A stretch of 64,000 bases of DNA. It comes from Lentzea tibetensis. GTDB taxonomy: Bacteria > Actinomycetota > Actinomycetes > Mycobacteriales > Pseudonocardiaceae. The notes beneath the pieces were generated by a model, which was given only the letters and a program-made list of their open reading frames with translations, was not told the origin of the DNA and made no database searches. Location of the stretch: the NCBI RefSeq assembly GCF_007845675.1, contig NZ_VOBR01000028.1, positions 62,001-126,000 of the forward strand. The letters run 5' to 3'. The position numbers were made by a program, and so were the translations under genes. This document shows, piece by piece, positions 1 through 8,356 of the stretch. Each line of letters starts with the position of its first letter. Positions within the stretch are counted from its first letter, which is position 1.

Positions 1-179
1 AGGGCCAGATCCTCTACCCCGGCTACGAGCCGGGGCACTACCGCAACCACTTCCTCCACCAGTTCGACTTCCGGGACGGGCTGATCGTCCGGCAGCGCGA
101 GTTCATGAACCCGTTCAACCAGCTCCGCGCGCTCGGCATCGACGTGCCGACCATCAACAGGGGCGGCATCCCCACCTGA
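1..179 (+). CDS. PhzA/PhzB-like (SnoaL/NTF2 fold) protein, 3' end only
   Basis: Open reading frame running in from the left edge (frame of position 3) to a TGA at 177-179; 58 residues visible. The tail, with NPFNQLRALGIDVP followed by a short Ile-Pro-Thr ending, is characteristic of the phenazine-biosynthesis PhzA/PhzB family, small NTF2-like alpha+beta barrel proteins. Many actinobacterial members lie outside phenazine clusters and have no known substrate. No other phenazine gene is visible, so a phenazine role is not implied. The start lies outside the window. Confidence 0.7.
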   Translation, partial: GQILYPGYEPGHYRNHFLHQFDFRDGLIVRQREFMNPFNQLRALGIDVPTINRGGIPT

Positions 180-189
180 CGGTAACCAA

Positions 190-205
190 CCAAGCGTCCG
201 CTTGG
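190..205. promoter_or_regulatory. 16-bp palindromic operator upstream of the Liv-type operon
   Basis: CCAAGCGTCCGCTTGG is a perfect inverted repeat (7-bp arms, 2-bp centre) lying 58 bp before the binding-protein start. The form is typical of TetR-family operators in actinobacterial lipid or steroid catabolism genes. The cognate regulator is not adjacent. Confidence 0.5.
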
Positions 206-263
206 GTGAAAGACGCGAGAAGTTCTCGCCTCTGGACCGATCAGGTGCGTAACCTTCGCCCAC

Positions 264-1658
264 ATGCGTTGCAGGACTGCCCTTGTCGCGCTAGTCGCCG
301 CTGTGCTGATCGCAGGCTGCGGAAGCAGGCTGACGGACGAACAGCGCGCGGCACTCGCCGCACCACGAGGAGCAGGAGCCGAGGCACAACCGGGCACCCC
401 CGTCGAGGACGGCGCGGCGCCCGGCCTCGACGGGGTCCCCGGCTCGACGGGTGCCGCCAACCCCACCGGTCCCGCCGGCCAGGCACCGCCGGGCAGCATC
501 GCGTCCGGGTGCACCGGAACCGGTGGTGCCACGGACAAAGGCGTCACGGCCGGCGACATCACGATCGCCAACATCTCCGACGTCAGCGGGCCGGTTCCCG
601 GCCTCTTCCAGTCCGCGCAGCAGGCGACCAAGGCGTTCGTCGAGTACTTCAACGCCACCCAGGGCGCGATCTGCGGCCGCAAGCTCAAGCTCGTCTCGTA
701 CGACTCGCGCACGGACAGCGGCGGCGACCAGCAGGCCACCGCACAGGCGTGCGAGCAGGCGTTCGCACTCGTCGGTTCGATGTCCGCGTTCGACCAGGGC
801 GGCGGTCCGGCCGCGGCCGGGTGCGGCATCCCCGACCTGAGGGCGTCTTCCGTCACCGCGCAACGGCAACGCACCGCGGTGAGCTTCGGCGTCGCGTCCA
901 ACCAGGTCAATCTGGTGTCGTCGGCGGGGCCGGACCTGGTGAAAGCGAGTTATCCCGACACAGTCGGCAAAGCGGCGTTCCTGTACCTCAACGCGGACGC
1001 CAGCGCGCAGAACGCGCGCAGCATGCAGAAGGCCGCCGAACAGCGCGGGTTCACGTTCGTCTACACGCAGGCCATCGACATCGCGGACGTGAACTACGCG
1101 CCGTACGTCGCGCAGCTCAAGGAGAAGGGCGCGCGGGTCGTGTACTGGATCGGCTCGGCGCAGTACGCGGTGCGGTTGCAGCAGGCGATGCGGCAGCAGG
1201 GTTACACGCCGGACGCCTTCGTCACCGATCCCACGGCGTACGACCCGCAGTACGTGCGGCAGGGCGGCGCGGCCGTCGACGGCACGGTGGTGTTCACGAA
1301 CGCCACGCTGTTCGAGGAGGCCAACGCGCAGCAGAAGCTGTACCGGGACTGGCTCGCGCGCGTCGCACCCGGCGCGGCACCCAGCTACTTCGGCATGTTC
1401 GCCTGGGCCGCCGCGGCGCTGTTCGTGAAGACGGCCGTCAAGGTCGGCCCCCAGTTGACGCGCAAGGCGATGCTCGACGCGCTCCGCGGCGTGCACGACT
1501 ACACGGCAGACGGGCTGGTCGCCCCGCAGGACGTCGGCGGGAAGCGCACCTCGGCGTGCATGGCGCTGGTCCGGCTGAAGGGCGGGACGTGGAGCAGGCT
1601 GGGCCCGGCGTCCGGGTTCTCCTGCGGCTCGCTGATCGACACGGGCGTGGGCGGATGA
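264..1658 (+). CDS. ABC transporter substrate-binding lipoprotein (Leu/Ile/Val-type)
   Basis: 464 aa. The N-terminus is a lipoprotein signal with lipobox LIAGC, predicted lipidated Cys19, followed by a long Pro/Gly/Ala-rich linker (about 25-85) that tethers the receptor outside the membrane. The rest is a type 1 periplasmic-binding-protein fold of the branched-chain amino acid receptor family, starting near residue 90 (GDITIANISDVSGPVPG). Its ATG of the stop overlaps the next gene (ATGA), giving a translationally coupled import operon. The ligand cannot be read from sequence. Actinobacterial Liv-type systems behind TetR-like operators often take up aromatic or steroid-derived acids rather than amino acids, so the ligand stays open. 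Confidence 0.88.
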   Translation: MRCRTALVALVAAVLIAGCGSRLTDEQRAALAAPRGAGAEAQPGTPVEDGAAPGLDGVPGSTGAANPTGPAGQAPPGSIASGCTGTGGATDKGVTAGDITIANISDVSGPVPGLFQSAQQATKAFVEYFNATQGAICGRKLKLVSYDSRTDSGGDQQATAQACEQAFALVGSMSAFDQGGGPAAAGCGIPDLRASSVTAQRQRTAVSFGVASNQVNLVSSAGPDLVKASYPDTVGKAAFLYLNADASAQNARSMQKAAEQRGFTFVYTQAIDIADVNYAPYVAQLKEKGARVVYWIGSAQYAVRLQQAMRQQGYTPDAFVTDPTAYDPQYVRQGGAAVDGTVVFTNATLFEEANAQQKLYRDWLARVAPGAAPSYFGMFAWAAAALFVKTAVKVGPQLTRKAMLDALRGVHDYTADGLVAPQDVGGKRTSACMALVRLKGGTWSRLGPASGFSCGSLIDTGVGG

Positions 1659-3472
1659 CGGCGCTCCTCGCGTACACGATCTTCGGCCTGGTGACCGGCG
1701 GCGCGTACGCCGTCGTCGCGAGCGGGCTCGTGCTGACCTACAGCACCTCCAAGGTGTTCAACGTCGGGCACGGTGCGATCGGCATGGTGATGGCGTTCCT
1801 GTACTGGGAGCTCGCCGAGAACCGCGGCCTGCCGCAGTGGCTCGCCCTGCTGGTCGTGGTCGGCGGGTGCGCGCCCGCGTTCGGGCTGTTGATCGAGCGG
1901 TTCGTCATGCGCAGGCTCGCCGGTGCGCCGGTCGGCGTCACGCTGGTCGCCGGCGTGGGTGTGCTGGTCGGGCTGATCGGCGCGGCACAGGTGATCTGGC
2001 CGCCGCAGGCCCGCCCGGTGCGACCGTTTCTCGACGCGTTCGGCGTCCACATCGGACAGTCGTTCGTCAGCGGGCACGACCTGGTGACGCTCGCCTGCGC
2101 GGTGCTGGTCGCGACCGGTCTGTACCTGCTGCTGAACCGCACCCGCACGGGTCTCGCGATGCGCGCGTGCGTGGACGACCCCGCACTGGCGGGCCTCTAC
2201 GGCATCAGGCCGACGCGGCTGTCCGCACTCAGCTGGGCCATCGGCTCGGCGCTCGCCGCGCTGGGCGGCATCCTGCTCACCCCGGTGGTGCAGCTGGACT
2301 ACGTGACGATGACGCTGCTCGTGATCACCGCGTACACGGCCGCGCTCGTCGGCCGGTTGCGCAGCCTGCCGTGGACGTTCGCCGGCGCGCTGGGACTCGG
2401 GCTCGTGCAGTCCTACGCGGTCGCCTACCTGCCGTCGTCGCAGTTCTGGATCGCCTTCCGGGCGGCGATTCCCGCGTTGCTGCTGTTCGTCGTGCTGCTC
2501 GCGCTGCCGCAGTCGCCGCTGCGGATCGGTGGCGTGAAGGGCTCCCGCGGGGTGGCGGTGCCCAACGCCCGGCTGACCGCGGTCACGGCCGCGGTGTTCC
2601 TGGCCGTGGTGCTGACGCTCGCGCTGGTCGTCGACGCACCGGTGGCCGGGCAGCTCGCGCTCGGCGTGGTGTTCGGCACGGTGCTGCTGTCGATGGTGCT
2701 GCTGACCGGGTACGGCGGTGTGGTGTCGCTCGGGCAGTTCACGTTCGTCGGGGTGGGCGCGGTGACCGTGGCGCGGCTCGGCACCTCGTCGCCGTGGGCG
2801 TTGCTGGCCGGTGCGGCGGTGGCCGGTGCCGTCGGCGCGCTGGTGGCACTGCCCGCGTTGCGCGTGCGCGGGCTGTACCTCGCGCTGGCCACGCTGGGCT
2901 TCGCGCAGCTGATGGACAAGCTCGTGCTGCAGTCGCCCATCGCGTTCGGCGTCCGCGGCAGCCTCCAGGTGCCGCGGCTCGCGGGCGTCGGCTCGGCGCA
3001 GGCACAGCTCGTTCTCGCCGGGATCGTCTTCGCACTGGTCGGCGCGGGTGTGCTGGCCGTGCGGCGCGGGCGGCTCGGCCGCAGGCTGATCGCGGTCAGG
3101 GACAGCCCGGCGGCGTGCGCGACGCTGGGCGTGAACGTGCGGTGGATCAGGGTGGGCGTGTTCGCGCTGTCCGCCGCGATCGCTGGGCTGGCGGGCGGGC
3201 TCTTCGCGCAACTGCGGGAAACCGTGGCGGCGAGCGACTTCCAGCTGTTCAACAACCTGCCGCTGCTGCTGTTCGCGGTGATCGCCGGGGTGACGTCGGT
3301 GACCGGCGCCGCCCTCGGCGGCCTGCTGCTCATGCTGCTTCCCCTGCTGCAGAGCGGGTTCCCCGCGCTGGCCGGGGTGCTGGTCGTCCTGCTCGGAGTC
3401 GCGGCCGCTGGACTGGCCCGCGACCCGAACGGACTGGTGAGCTGGATCTTCCGCGCCTGGCGGCCGTCGTGA
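1655..3472 (+). CDS. Fused LivH-LivM permease
   Basis: 605 aa beginning at the ATG that overlaps the previous stop. Residues 1-285 are a LivH-type inner-membrane permease (TGGAYAVVASGLVLTYSTSKVFNVGHGA near the N-terminus is the LivH signature region), and about 300-605 are a LivM-type permease (for example LLTGYGGVVSLGQFTFVG and KGLYLALATLG-like segments). In most bacteria these are two separate genes; here one polypeptide supplies both halves of the channel. Multiple hydrophobic helices run through both halves. An in-frame reading that starts far upstream (206) is an out-of-frame artefact over the binding-protein gene and is not used. Confidence 0.88.
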   Translation: MTALLAYTIFGLVTGGAYAVVASGLVLTYSTSKVFNVGHGAIGMVMAFLYWELAENRGLPQWLALLVVVGGCAPAFGLLIERFVMRRLAGAPVGVTLVAGVGVLVGLIGAAQVIWPPQARPVRPFLDAFGVHIGQSFVSGHDLVTLACAVLVATGLYLLLNRTRTGLAMRACVDDPALAGLYGIRPTRLSALSWAIGSALAALGGILLTPVVQLDYVTMTLLVITAYTAALVGRLRSLPWTFAGALGLGLVQSYAVAYLPSSQFWIAFRAAIPALLLFVVLLALPQSPLRIGGVKGSRGVAVPNARLTAVTAAVFLAVVLTLALVVDAPVAGQLALGVVFGTVLLSMVLLTGYGGVVSLGQFTFVGVGAVTVARLGTSSPWALLAGAAVAGAVGALVALPALRVRGLYLALATLGFAQLMDKLVLQSPIAFGVRGSLQVPRLAGVGSAQAQLVLAGIVFALVGAGVLAVRRGRLGRRLIAVRDSPAACATLGVNVRWIRVGVFALSAAIAGLAGGLFAQLRETVAASDFQLFNNLPLLLFAVIAGVTSVTGAALGGLLLMLLPLLQSGFPALAGVLVVLLGVAAAGLARDPNGLVSWIFRAWRPS

Positions 3473-4158
3473 TGCGGGTGGACGGCGTCACCGTGCGCTT
3501 CGGTGACGTGGTCGCCGTGAACGACGTGACGCTGTCCGCCGATGCGGGCGCGGTGACCGGGCTGATCGGCCCCAACGGCGCGGGCAAGACGACGCTGTTC
3601 GACGTCATCACCGGGTTGCGCAGGCCGTCGGCCGGACGGGTGCTGCTCGACGGCGCGGACGTGACGGCCAAGGGGCCGCACCAGCGGTCACGGCTCGGTG
3701 TGGCGCGGACGTTCCAGCGGCTCGAGGTCTTCGGCTCGCTGACCGTGTGGGAGAACGTGGTGGTGGCGCTGGACAGCCGCCGCAGGCCGGCCAGGCTGGC
3801 CACCGAGTTGCTCGACCGGGTGGGGCTCGGTGAGTTCGCTTCGCGGCAAGCCGACACCGTGCCGACCGGCGCGGCGCGGCTGCTGGAGCTGGCTCGGGCG
3901 CTGGCCACCGACCCGCGGCTGCTGTTGCTCGACGAGCCGTCGTCGGGGCTGGACCGGCAGGAGACCGACGCGTTCGGGGCGTTGTTGCGCGAGCTCACGG
4001 CGGAGGGGCGCGCGGTCGTGCTGGTCGAGCACGACATGGACCTCGTGATGGGCTGCTGCGACCGCGTCCACGTGCTGAACCTCGGTCAGCTGCTCACGTC
4101 CGGCACACCGGACGAGGTCCGTTCGCACGACGGCGTGCGGGAGGCGTACCTCGGATGA
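3472..4158 (+). CDS. livG: ABC transporter ATP-binding protein, LivG-type, with degenerate signature motif
   Basis: 228 aa; start ATG shares its A with the previous stop (TGATG). Walker A GPNGAGKTT (about 32-40), Walker B LLLLDEP and the H-loop HD pair (VLVEHDMD) are intact. The ABC signature, normally LSGGQ or LSYGQQRRLE in LivG, reads VPTGAARLLELARAL, so only the glycine and the following helix are kept. The partner ATPase LivF has a normal SGGEQQ signature, so ATP hydrolysis may be asymmetric between the two sites. Role: one of the two cytoplasmic ATPases energising the fused permease. Confidence 0.87.
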   Translation: MRVDGVTVRFGDVVAVNDVTLSADAGAVTGLIGPNGAGKTTLFDVITGLRRPSAGRVLLDGADVTAKGPHQRSRLGVARTFQRLEVFGSLTVWENVVVALDSRRRPARLATELLDRVGLGEFASRQADTVPTGAARLLELARALATDPRLLLLDEPSSGLDRQETDAFGALLRELTAEGRAVVLVEHDMDLVMGCCDRVHVLNLGQLLTSGTPDEVRSHDGVREAYLG

Positions 4159-4808
4159 TCGAGCTCACCGACGTGCACGCGGGATACGGCCGGATCGAGG
4201 TGCTGCGCGGAGTCTCGTTGTCCGTGCCGCGCGGCACGGTGACCGCTCTGCTCGGCCCGAACGGCGCGGGCAAGTCGACGCTGGTGAAGGTCCTCAGTGG
4301 ACAGTTGAGGGCGACCAGCGGCCACGTGCACCTCGGCGGCGTGCACGTGAACGACGCCTCGCCGGACGACCTCGCGCGGGCGGGGCTGTGCACGATCCCG
4401 GAAGGCCGCGCGATCTTCCCCAACCTCACGGTCGCGGAGAACCTCCGGCTCATGCGGGGAGACCCGGAGATCGTCTACGACCGGTTCCCCAAGCTGGGAC
4501 AACGCCGCAGGCAGCTGGCGGGCTCGATGTCCGGTGGCGAGCAGCAGATGCTCGCGTTCTCCCGCGCGCTGGTCACCGATCCGGCGGTGCTCGTCATCGA
4601 CGAGCTGTCGATGGGCCTCGCGCCGATCATCGTCGCGGAGCTGTACGACGTCGTGCGCGAGCTGGCCGAGGACGGCGTCACGATGCTGATCGTCGAGCAG
4701 TTCGCCGAGACCGCAACAGCCGTCGCCGACCAGGTCGTCGTGATGGCGGACGCCGACGACCTGGCAGCCGAAGATCTCACGACCGTCTACTTCGGAGGGA
4801 CGCGATGA
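4155..4808 (+). CDS. livF: ABC transporter ATP-binding protein, LivF-type
   Basis: 217 aa, ATGA overlap with livG. Walker A GPNGAGKST, signature MSGGEQQML, Walker B VLVIDE and the LivF-typical SMGLAP following it are all present; IPEGRAIFPNLTVAENL is the Q-loop region common to LivF. Forms the ATPase pair with LivG. The C-terminus is slightly short compared with the usual 230-240 aa. Confidence 0.9.
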   Translation: MIELTDVHAGYGRIEVLRGVSLSVPRGTVTALLGPNGAGKSTLVKVLSGQLRATSGHVHLGGVHVNDASPDDLARAGLCTIPEGRAIFPNLTVAENLRLMRGDPEIVYDRFPKLGQRRRQLAGSMSGGEQQMLAFSRALVTDPAVLVIDELSMGLAPIIVAELYDVVRELAEDGVTMLIVEQFAETATAVADQVVVMADADDLAAEDLTTVYFGGTR

Positions 4809-6049
4809 GGTGCGTGCTCGCGCTGCTGCTGGTCCTGCTCTCCCCCGCGCCCGCGCACGCCGACGTGGGCGGGTTCACGCTGACCGCGCGGGCGACGCCG
4901 GTGTCCGTCCTGCTGCACACCGACCTGCTCCCGGTGCCCGCTGAGCCGCAGGGCGAGGTGCACCTGTCGTACACGCAGACCGAGCTCGGTTCCGGACCGA
5001 TCGGGCGATCGCTGGCGAGCTCGCTGTGGCCGGGCGCGGCCATCGGCACCGGGTTGCCGCAGATGCTGGGTTTCGCCTACCCGGTGCAGGTCAACGCGGC
5101 GCACCCCGGCGGCCCCGGCGACGAGACGAAGTCCGGGATGCGCGCCCGCGCCGACGCCACGAAGGTCGAGTCGACCGCCGGTGCGCCGCAGGAGGTTCCA
5201 CTCCTGCTCACTATGGACGGCCTCGCGTCGAGCAGCACCAGCGCGATCTCGGCTGCCGAGGCGCGGTCCACCGCCGTGACGTCCGCGCAGACGATCACCT
5301 TGCTGTCCGGTCTGATCCGGTTGTCCGGCGTGCGCTTCGAGTCCGTCGCGGTCAGCGACGGCGCGCGGGGCACGGGCACCAGCTCGTTCTCGATCGCCGC
5401 GATCACCGTGGCGGGCAAGGACTACCCGGTCAAGGCGCCGGGCCAGGTGCCGGACGGCCTGCTGAAGGCACTGGAGCCGCTGGGTGTCACGCTGACGTGG
5501 CCGAAGTCGGAGACGAAGATCGAGAGCACCTCCGCGACGTCCACCAGCCAGGGCCTGAGGCTCACCGTGGACGTGCTGGCGCTGCGCAAGAAGCTCGGCC
5601 TCGGCGGACTGCTCGACGGCGTCGTCGCCCCGTTGCTGCCGAAGGAGCTGGCGCCGCTGCTGAACCCGTTGCGCAAGATGGAGTTCATCATCGGCGACAC
5701 CACGGCCACCGCGAACGCCTCCCCCGCCGCGCCTGCCGTGAACGCCCCGCCCCCGGCCGCTCCGGAAGTCCCCGCGGCAGCGCCACCGGCCGTGGCACCC
5801 GGCTCGCCCGACATTCCTCCCGTCGCCGGGATCGCACCGCCTCGCACGACACCACCCGCACGGGCCGCGGCCAGGAAACCCCAGTCGCTGCTCGACTTCC
5901 CCGGCGTGCCCGCACTGATCGTGCTGGCCGGCCTCGGCGTCGCGGCGGCGGGCGCGCACGGCATGCGCTCGCTCGGCGGCTTCCTGCTCGGCGGCGCGCC
6001 CTGTCCCTCCGGACATCCCACCGGTGTCCCCGACCTGCGCAACGGGTGA
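4805..6049 (+). CDS. Secreted, C-terminally anchored protein of unknown function
   Basis: 414 aa, ATGA overlap with livF. N-terminal signal peptide (MRCVLALLLVLLSPAPAHA, cleavage about 20), then a Ser/Thr/Ala-rich extracellular domain (about 25-300), a Pro/Ala-rich stretch (about 305-365) and one hydrophobic helix near the C-terminus (LIVLAGLGVAAAGAHG) with a short tail. No catalytic motif recognised. Placement inside the importer operon suggests an envelope accessory, for example capturing a hydrophobic ligand before transport; this is inference from context only. Confidence 0.75.
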   Translation: MRCVLALLLVLLSPAPAHADVGGFTLTARATPVSVLLHTDLLPVPAEPQGEVHLSYTQTELGSGPIGRSLASSLWPGAAIGTGLPQMLGFAYPVQVNAAHPGGPGDETKSGMRARADATKVESTAGAPQEVPLLLTMDGLASSSTSAISAAEARSTAVTSAQTITLLSGLIRLSGVRFESVAVSDGARGTGTSSFSIAAITVAGKDYPVKAPGQVPDGLLKALEPLGVTLTWPKSETKIESTSATSTSQGLRLTVDVLALRKKLGLGGLLDGVVAPLLPKELAPLLNPLRKMEFIIGDTTATANASPAAPAVNAPPPAAPEVPAAAPPAVAPGSPDIPPVAGIAPPRTTPPARAAARKPQSLLDFPGVPALIVLAGLGVAAAGAHGMRSLGGFLLGGAPCPSGHPTGVPDLRNG

Positions 6050-6053
6050 ACCC

Positions 6054-6347
6054 ATGACCATGCACGACCGCGGGCGCGCACGCCTGCGCGCCGGACTCGG
6101 CGTCGTCGGCACGCTGTTGATGACGTGCGGGATCGCCGCGATCCTCTTCGCCTGGTGGGGCACCGCCCACACCGGGTACGTGTTCGAGCAGATCCCCTAC
6201 TTGGTCTCGGGCGGGCTGCTCGGCCTCGGCCTGATCGGCGTCGGCGGCTTCCTGTACTTCGGCTCCTGGCTGACGAAGCTCATGGAGGAGCAACGACAGA
6301 CCGCGCAGGCGTTGCGAACGCTGCTCGAGGAGCGTTCAGCCGACTGA
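6054..6347 (+). CDS. Small two-helix membrane protein
   Basis: 97 aa, 4 bp after the previous stop. Two transmembrane segments (about 12-32 and 48-68: LLMTCGIAAILFAWWG and LVSGGLLGLGLIGVGGFLYFG) followed by a charged, Gln/Glu-rich helix that may be cytoplasmic. Last gene of the Liv operon; its last 12 bp overlap the tail of the convergent methyltransferase gene. Function unknown, probably an assembly or stability factor for the importer. Confidence 0.72.
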   Translation: MTMHDRGRARLRAGLGVVGTLLMTCGIAAILFAWWGTAHTGYVFEQIPYLVSGGLLGLGLIGVGGFLYFGSWLTKLMEEQRQTAQALRTLLEERSAD

Positions 6348-6986
6348 TCCGGCGGTCCAGCAGCTGATCTCCATGCCGTCCTCGACGGGGAACGCGACGG
6401 TGACGTAACCGTTCGCCGGGTCGCGGACGTAGGCCAGGTAGTCGGCCATCGTGGGGAAGGTGATGTCGTCCGCCACCACCAGCGCGCCGGGCTCCAGCCT
6501 GGACTCCAGCTGTCGCAGCACCGGCAGGCAGAGGTTCTTCCACCCGTCCAGCAGCACGAGCCCGATCGGACCGGGCAGCTCCGTCAGCGTCTCCAGCGCG
6601 TCGCCCTCCAGGATCGTCACGTTCTCGCCGACACCGGCGCCGTCGAGGTTGGCGCGCGCGTGGGCGATCTTGGCCGCGTTCATCTCGGTGCCGTACACGT
6701 GGCCCGTGCCGTTGTCCGCGACCGCGGCGGCCAGGTACATCGTGGAGATGCCGAACGAGGTGCCGAACTCGACGATGGTGTCCGGCCGTGCAGCCCGGAC
6801 GAGTGAGTAGAGCAGGTTGCCTCCCTCCGGGGAGATCGGCAGGTAGAGGTCTTCCAGCAGATCCGCGCGCTCCTGCGCGGACGCGGACTCGGAGACGGGC
6901 TTGCGGATGCTCTCGTCGAGCTCGGCGGCGGCGAACATGCGCTCGAGCGCCTCGCGAACGCCAGGACTGTGCAAAGTGTTGGTCAC
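6336..6986 (-). CDS. Class I SAM-dependent O-methyltransferase
   Basis: 216 aa. SAM-binding motif I is VEFGTSFGIST (about 70-80), with an acidic residue near GTEMNAAKIAHAR closing the cofactor site and motif VVADDITFP following beta 5. The arrangement matches the catechol/caffeoyl-CoA O-methyltransferase type (methyltransf_3/24). Substrate unknown. Divergent from a TetR gene with an 18-bp palindrome between them, so likely the regulator's target. Confidence 0.85.
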   Translation of the reverse strand: MTNTLHSPGVREALERMFAAAELDESIRKPVSESASAQERADLLEDLYLPISPEGGNLLYSLVRAARPDTIVEFGTSFGISTMYLAAAVADNGTGHVYGTEMNAAKIAHARANLDGAGVGENVTILEGDALETLTELPGPIGLVLLDGWKNLCLPVLRQLESRLEPGALVVADDITFPTMADYLAYVRDPANGYVTVAFPVEDGMEISCWTAGSVG

Positions 6987-6998
6987 CTGAGCTAGAGT

Positions 6999-7016
6999 AG
7001 ACGCAACGTTGCGTCT
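6999..7016. promoter_or_regulatory. 18-bp perfect palindrome between methyltransferase and TetR genes
   Basis: AGACGCAACGTTGCGTCT is completely self-complementary and lies in the 48-bp divergent intergenic region, 18 bp before the TetR ATG. Typical TetR-dimer operator; probably gives autoregulation plus control of the methyltransferase. Confidence 0.7.
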
Positions 7017-7034
7017 TGCCTAGGGAGAACTCCG

Positions 7035-7607
7035 ATGCACCACGGAAACCGTCACGGGCGCAGCGAGCAGGCCCGGCAGGCCGTGCTCCAGGCAGTCGAC
7101 GGCCTGCTCGTCGAACGCGGGTTCGCCGGCGTGACCATGGAGGGCATCGCCGCACGCGCGGGCGTGGCCAAGCAGACCGTCTACCGCTGGTGGCCGTCCA
7201 AAGTGGACGTTCTGATGGACGCCTTCATCGACGACATGGAGCAGCACCTCACGCCACCCGACCACGGCGACCTCGGCCGCGACCTGCGTGCACACCTGGC
7301 CGACCTCGCCGAGTTCCTGACGACGTCCGACTCCGGCGCGGTGTTCCGCGCGCTCGCCGGGCAGGCGCAGCACGATCCCGCTGTCGCCGCCCGGCTGCGC
7401 ACCGACTACCTGGGGCAGCAGCGCGCCAGGGACGAGCTGCCGCTGCGGCGCGCCACCGAGCGCGGCGAACTGCCCGCCGACATCGACCTCGAGTTCGCCG
7501 TCGACCAGCTCGTCGGGCCCGTCTACTACCGCGTCCTGGTCACCGGCGGGTCCGTGTCGCGCGGGTTCACCGACGAGCTGGTGGCTCGCTTCCTCGCGCA
7601 GCACTGA
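7035..7607 (+). CDS. TetR/AcrR family regulator
   Basis: 190 aa. HTH at about 27-60 (VTMEGIAARAGVAKQTVYRWWPSKVDVLMDAF), the standard TetR_N motif, followed by a helical C-terminal ligand domain of the TetR_C_16/AcrR type. Divergent to the O-methyltransferase over a perfect 18-bp palindrome. A GGGAGAAC Shine-Dalgarno-like stretch precedes the ATG. Effector unknown. Confidence 0.88.
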   Translation: MHHGNRHGRSEQARQAVLQAVDGLLVERGFAGVTMEGIAARAGVAKQTVYRWWPSKVDVLMDAFIDDMEQHLTPPDHGDLGRDLRAHLADLAEFLTTSDSGAVFRALAGQAQHDPAVAARLRTDYLGQQRARDELPLRRATERGELPADIDLEFAVDQLVGPVYYRVLVTGGSVSRGFTDELVARFLAQH

Positions 7608-7663
7608 TCCCGCAGACGCGAGGCCTCCTAGGCGCCTGACTGACATGTCGCGATTGCGCCTGG

Positions 7664-8284
7664 CTACGACTGCACGATGCCGCGCTCGATCGCCGCGGTG
7701 GCGAACTCGATCAGATGAGCAGGCCGGACGCGGTTGGTCCGCGATCCCTGGAGCAGCAGGTCGTCGGCGACGCCGATCAGCGAGTCCCACACCCAGTGCG
7801 GCAGGGCGGGATCGTCGATCAGGGTCTGACCGCAGGCTTGTGCGGTCTCAGTCAGCGTCCGCGCCAGTGCGTTGATCGTCTTGCGGTACACCTTCGCCGA
7901 ACCTGCCGCGTCCTTGCCGCGGCGGCCGCCCGCGAGCACCTTGGCTTCCCACTGCGCGGCGGACCGGCCGAAACGCCGCCACAGCTCGGTGACCTGAGGC
8001 TCGATCTCGCGGAGCACACCGGCGATGCCGAGGCCGCGGTCCACGTCCGCGAGCGTGCGCTGGAGGTCGTCCAGCCGCCGGGTCATGAGCGCCGCGAACA
8101 CGTCCTCCTTGCCGTCGAAGTACTGGTAGACGGTCCCCGAGCTGACGCCCGCGCCCACGGCGATCGCGCGCATGGTCAGCCCCGCGTACCCGGCCTGCTC
8201 GAGGATCAGCTCGGCGGACGCCAGGATGTCGCGCCGCCTGCCCTCCGCGTCGCCCCACGCCGTCGCCTGCTGCTCGGTGCTCAC
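7664..8284 (-). CDS. TetR family regulator, probable controller of the PAPS and sulfotransferase operons
   Basis: 206 aa from a GTG. TetR_N HTH about 36-70 (LTMRAIAVGAGVSSGTVYQYFDGKEDVFAALM), then an all-helical C-terminal domain with a conserved Trp-rich tail (LPHWVWDSLIGVADDLLLQG). Divergent from cysQ; the 72-bp gap contains two 12-bp inverted arms around a 9-bp spacer. One arm extended, TTGAACGTTGTTCGG, recurs with a single mismatch before the DUF1214 gene at 11810-11824. This supports control of both operons by one TetR protein (inference). Confidence 0.87.
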   Translation of the reverse strand: MSTEQQATAWGDAEGRRRDILASAELILEQAGYAGLTMRAIAVGAGVSSGTVYQYFDGKEDVFAALMTRRLDDLQRTLADVDRGLGIAGVLREIEPQVTELWRRFGRSAAQWEAKVLAGGRRGKDAAGSAKVYRKTINALARTLTETAQACGQTLIDDPALPHWVWDSLIGVADDLLLQGSRTNRVRPAHLIEFATAAIERGIVQS

Positions 8285-8300
8285 CGGCGCAGCTTACATT

Positions 8301-8333
8301 GAACAACGTTCAGAACCATATTGAACGTTGTTC
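8301..8333. promoter_or_regulatory. Inverted-repeat operator between tetR and cysQ
   Basis: GAACAACGTTCA (8301-8312) and its exact reverse complement TGAACGTTGTTC (8322-8333), separated by 9 bp. Each arm is itself near-palindromic (GAAC-AAC-GTTC), so two dimers could bind. Placed where it would cover both divergent promoters. Confidence 0.7.
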
Positions 8334-8356
8334 GGTTTGGGCGCTACGGTGGCGGC

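Noticed and set aside
206-3472. A 1,088-codon open frame spanning the binding-protein and permease genes
   Set aside because: Its first 480 codons are an Arg-rich out-of-frame reading of the binding protein; only 1655-3472 is coding.
8321-8356. Upstream TTG start for cysQ and, likewise, TTG 11810 for the DUF1214 gene
   Set aside because: Both TTG codons lie in the TetR operator and the extra residues are not conserved-looking; ATG 8357 and GTG 11870 have better contexts.
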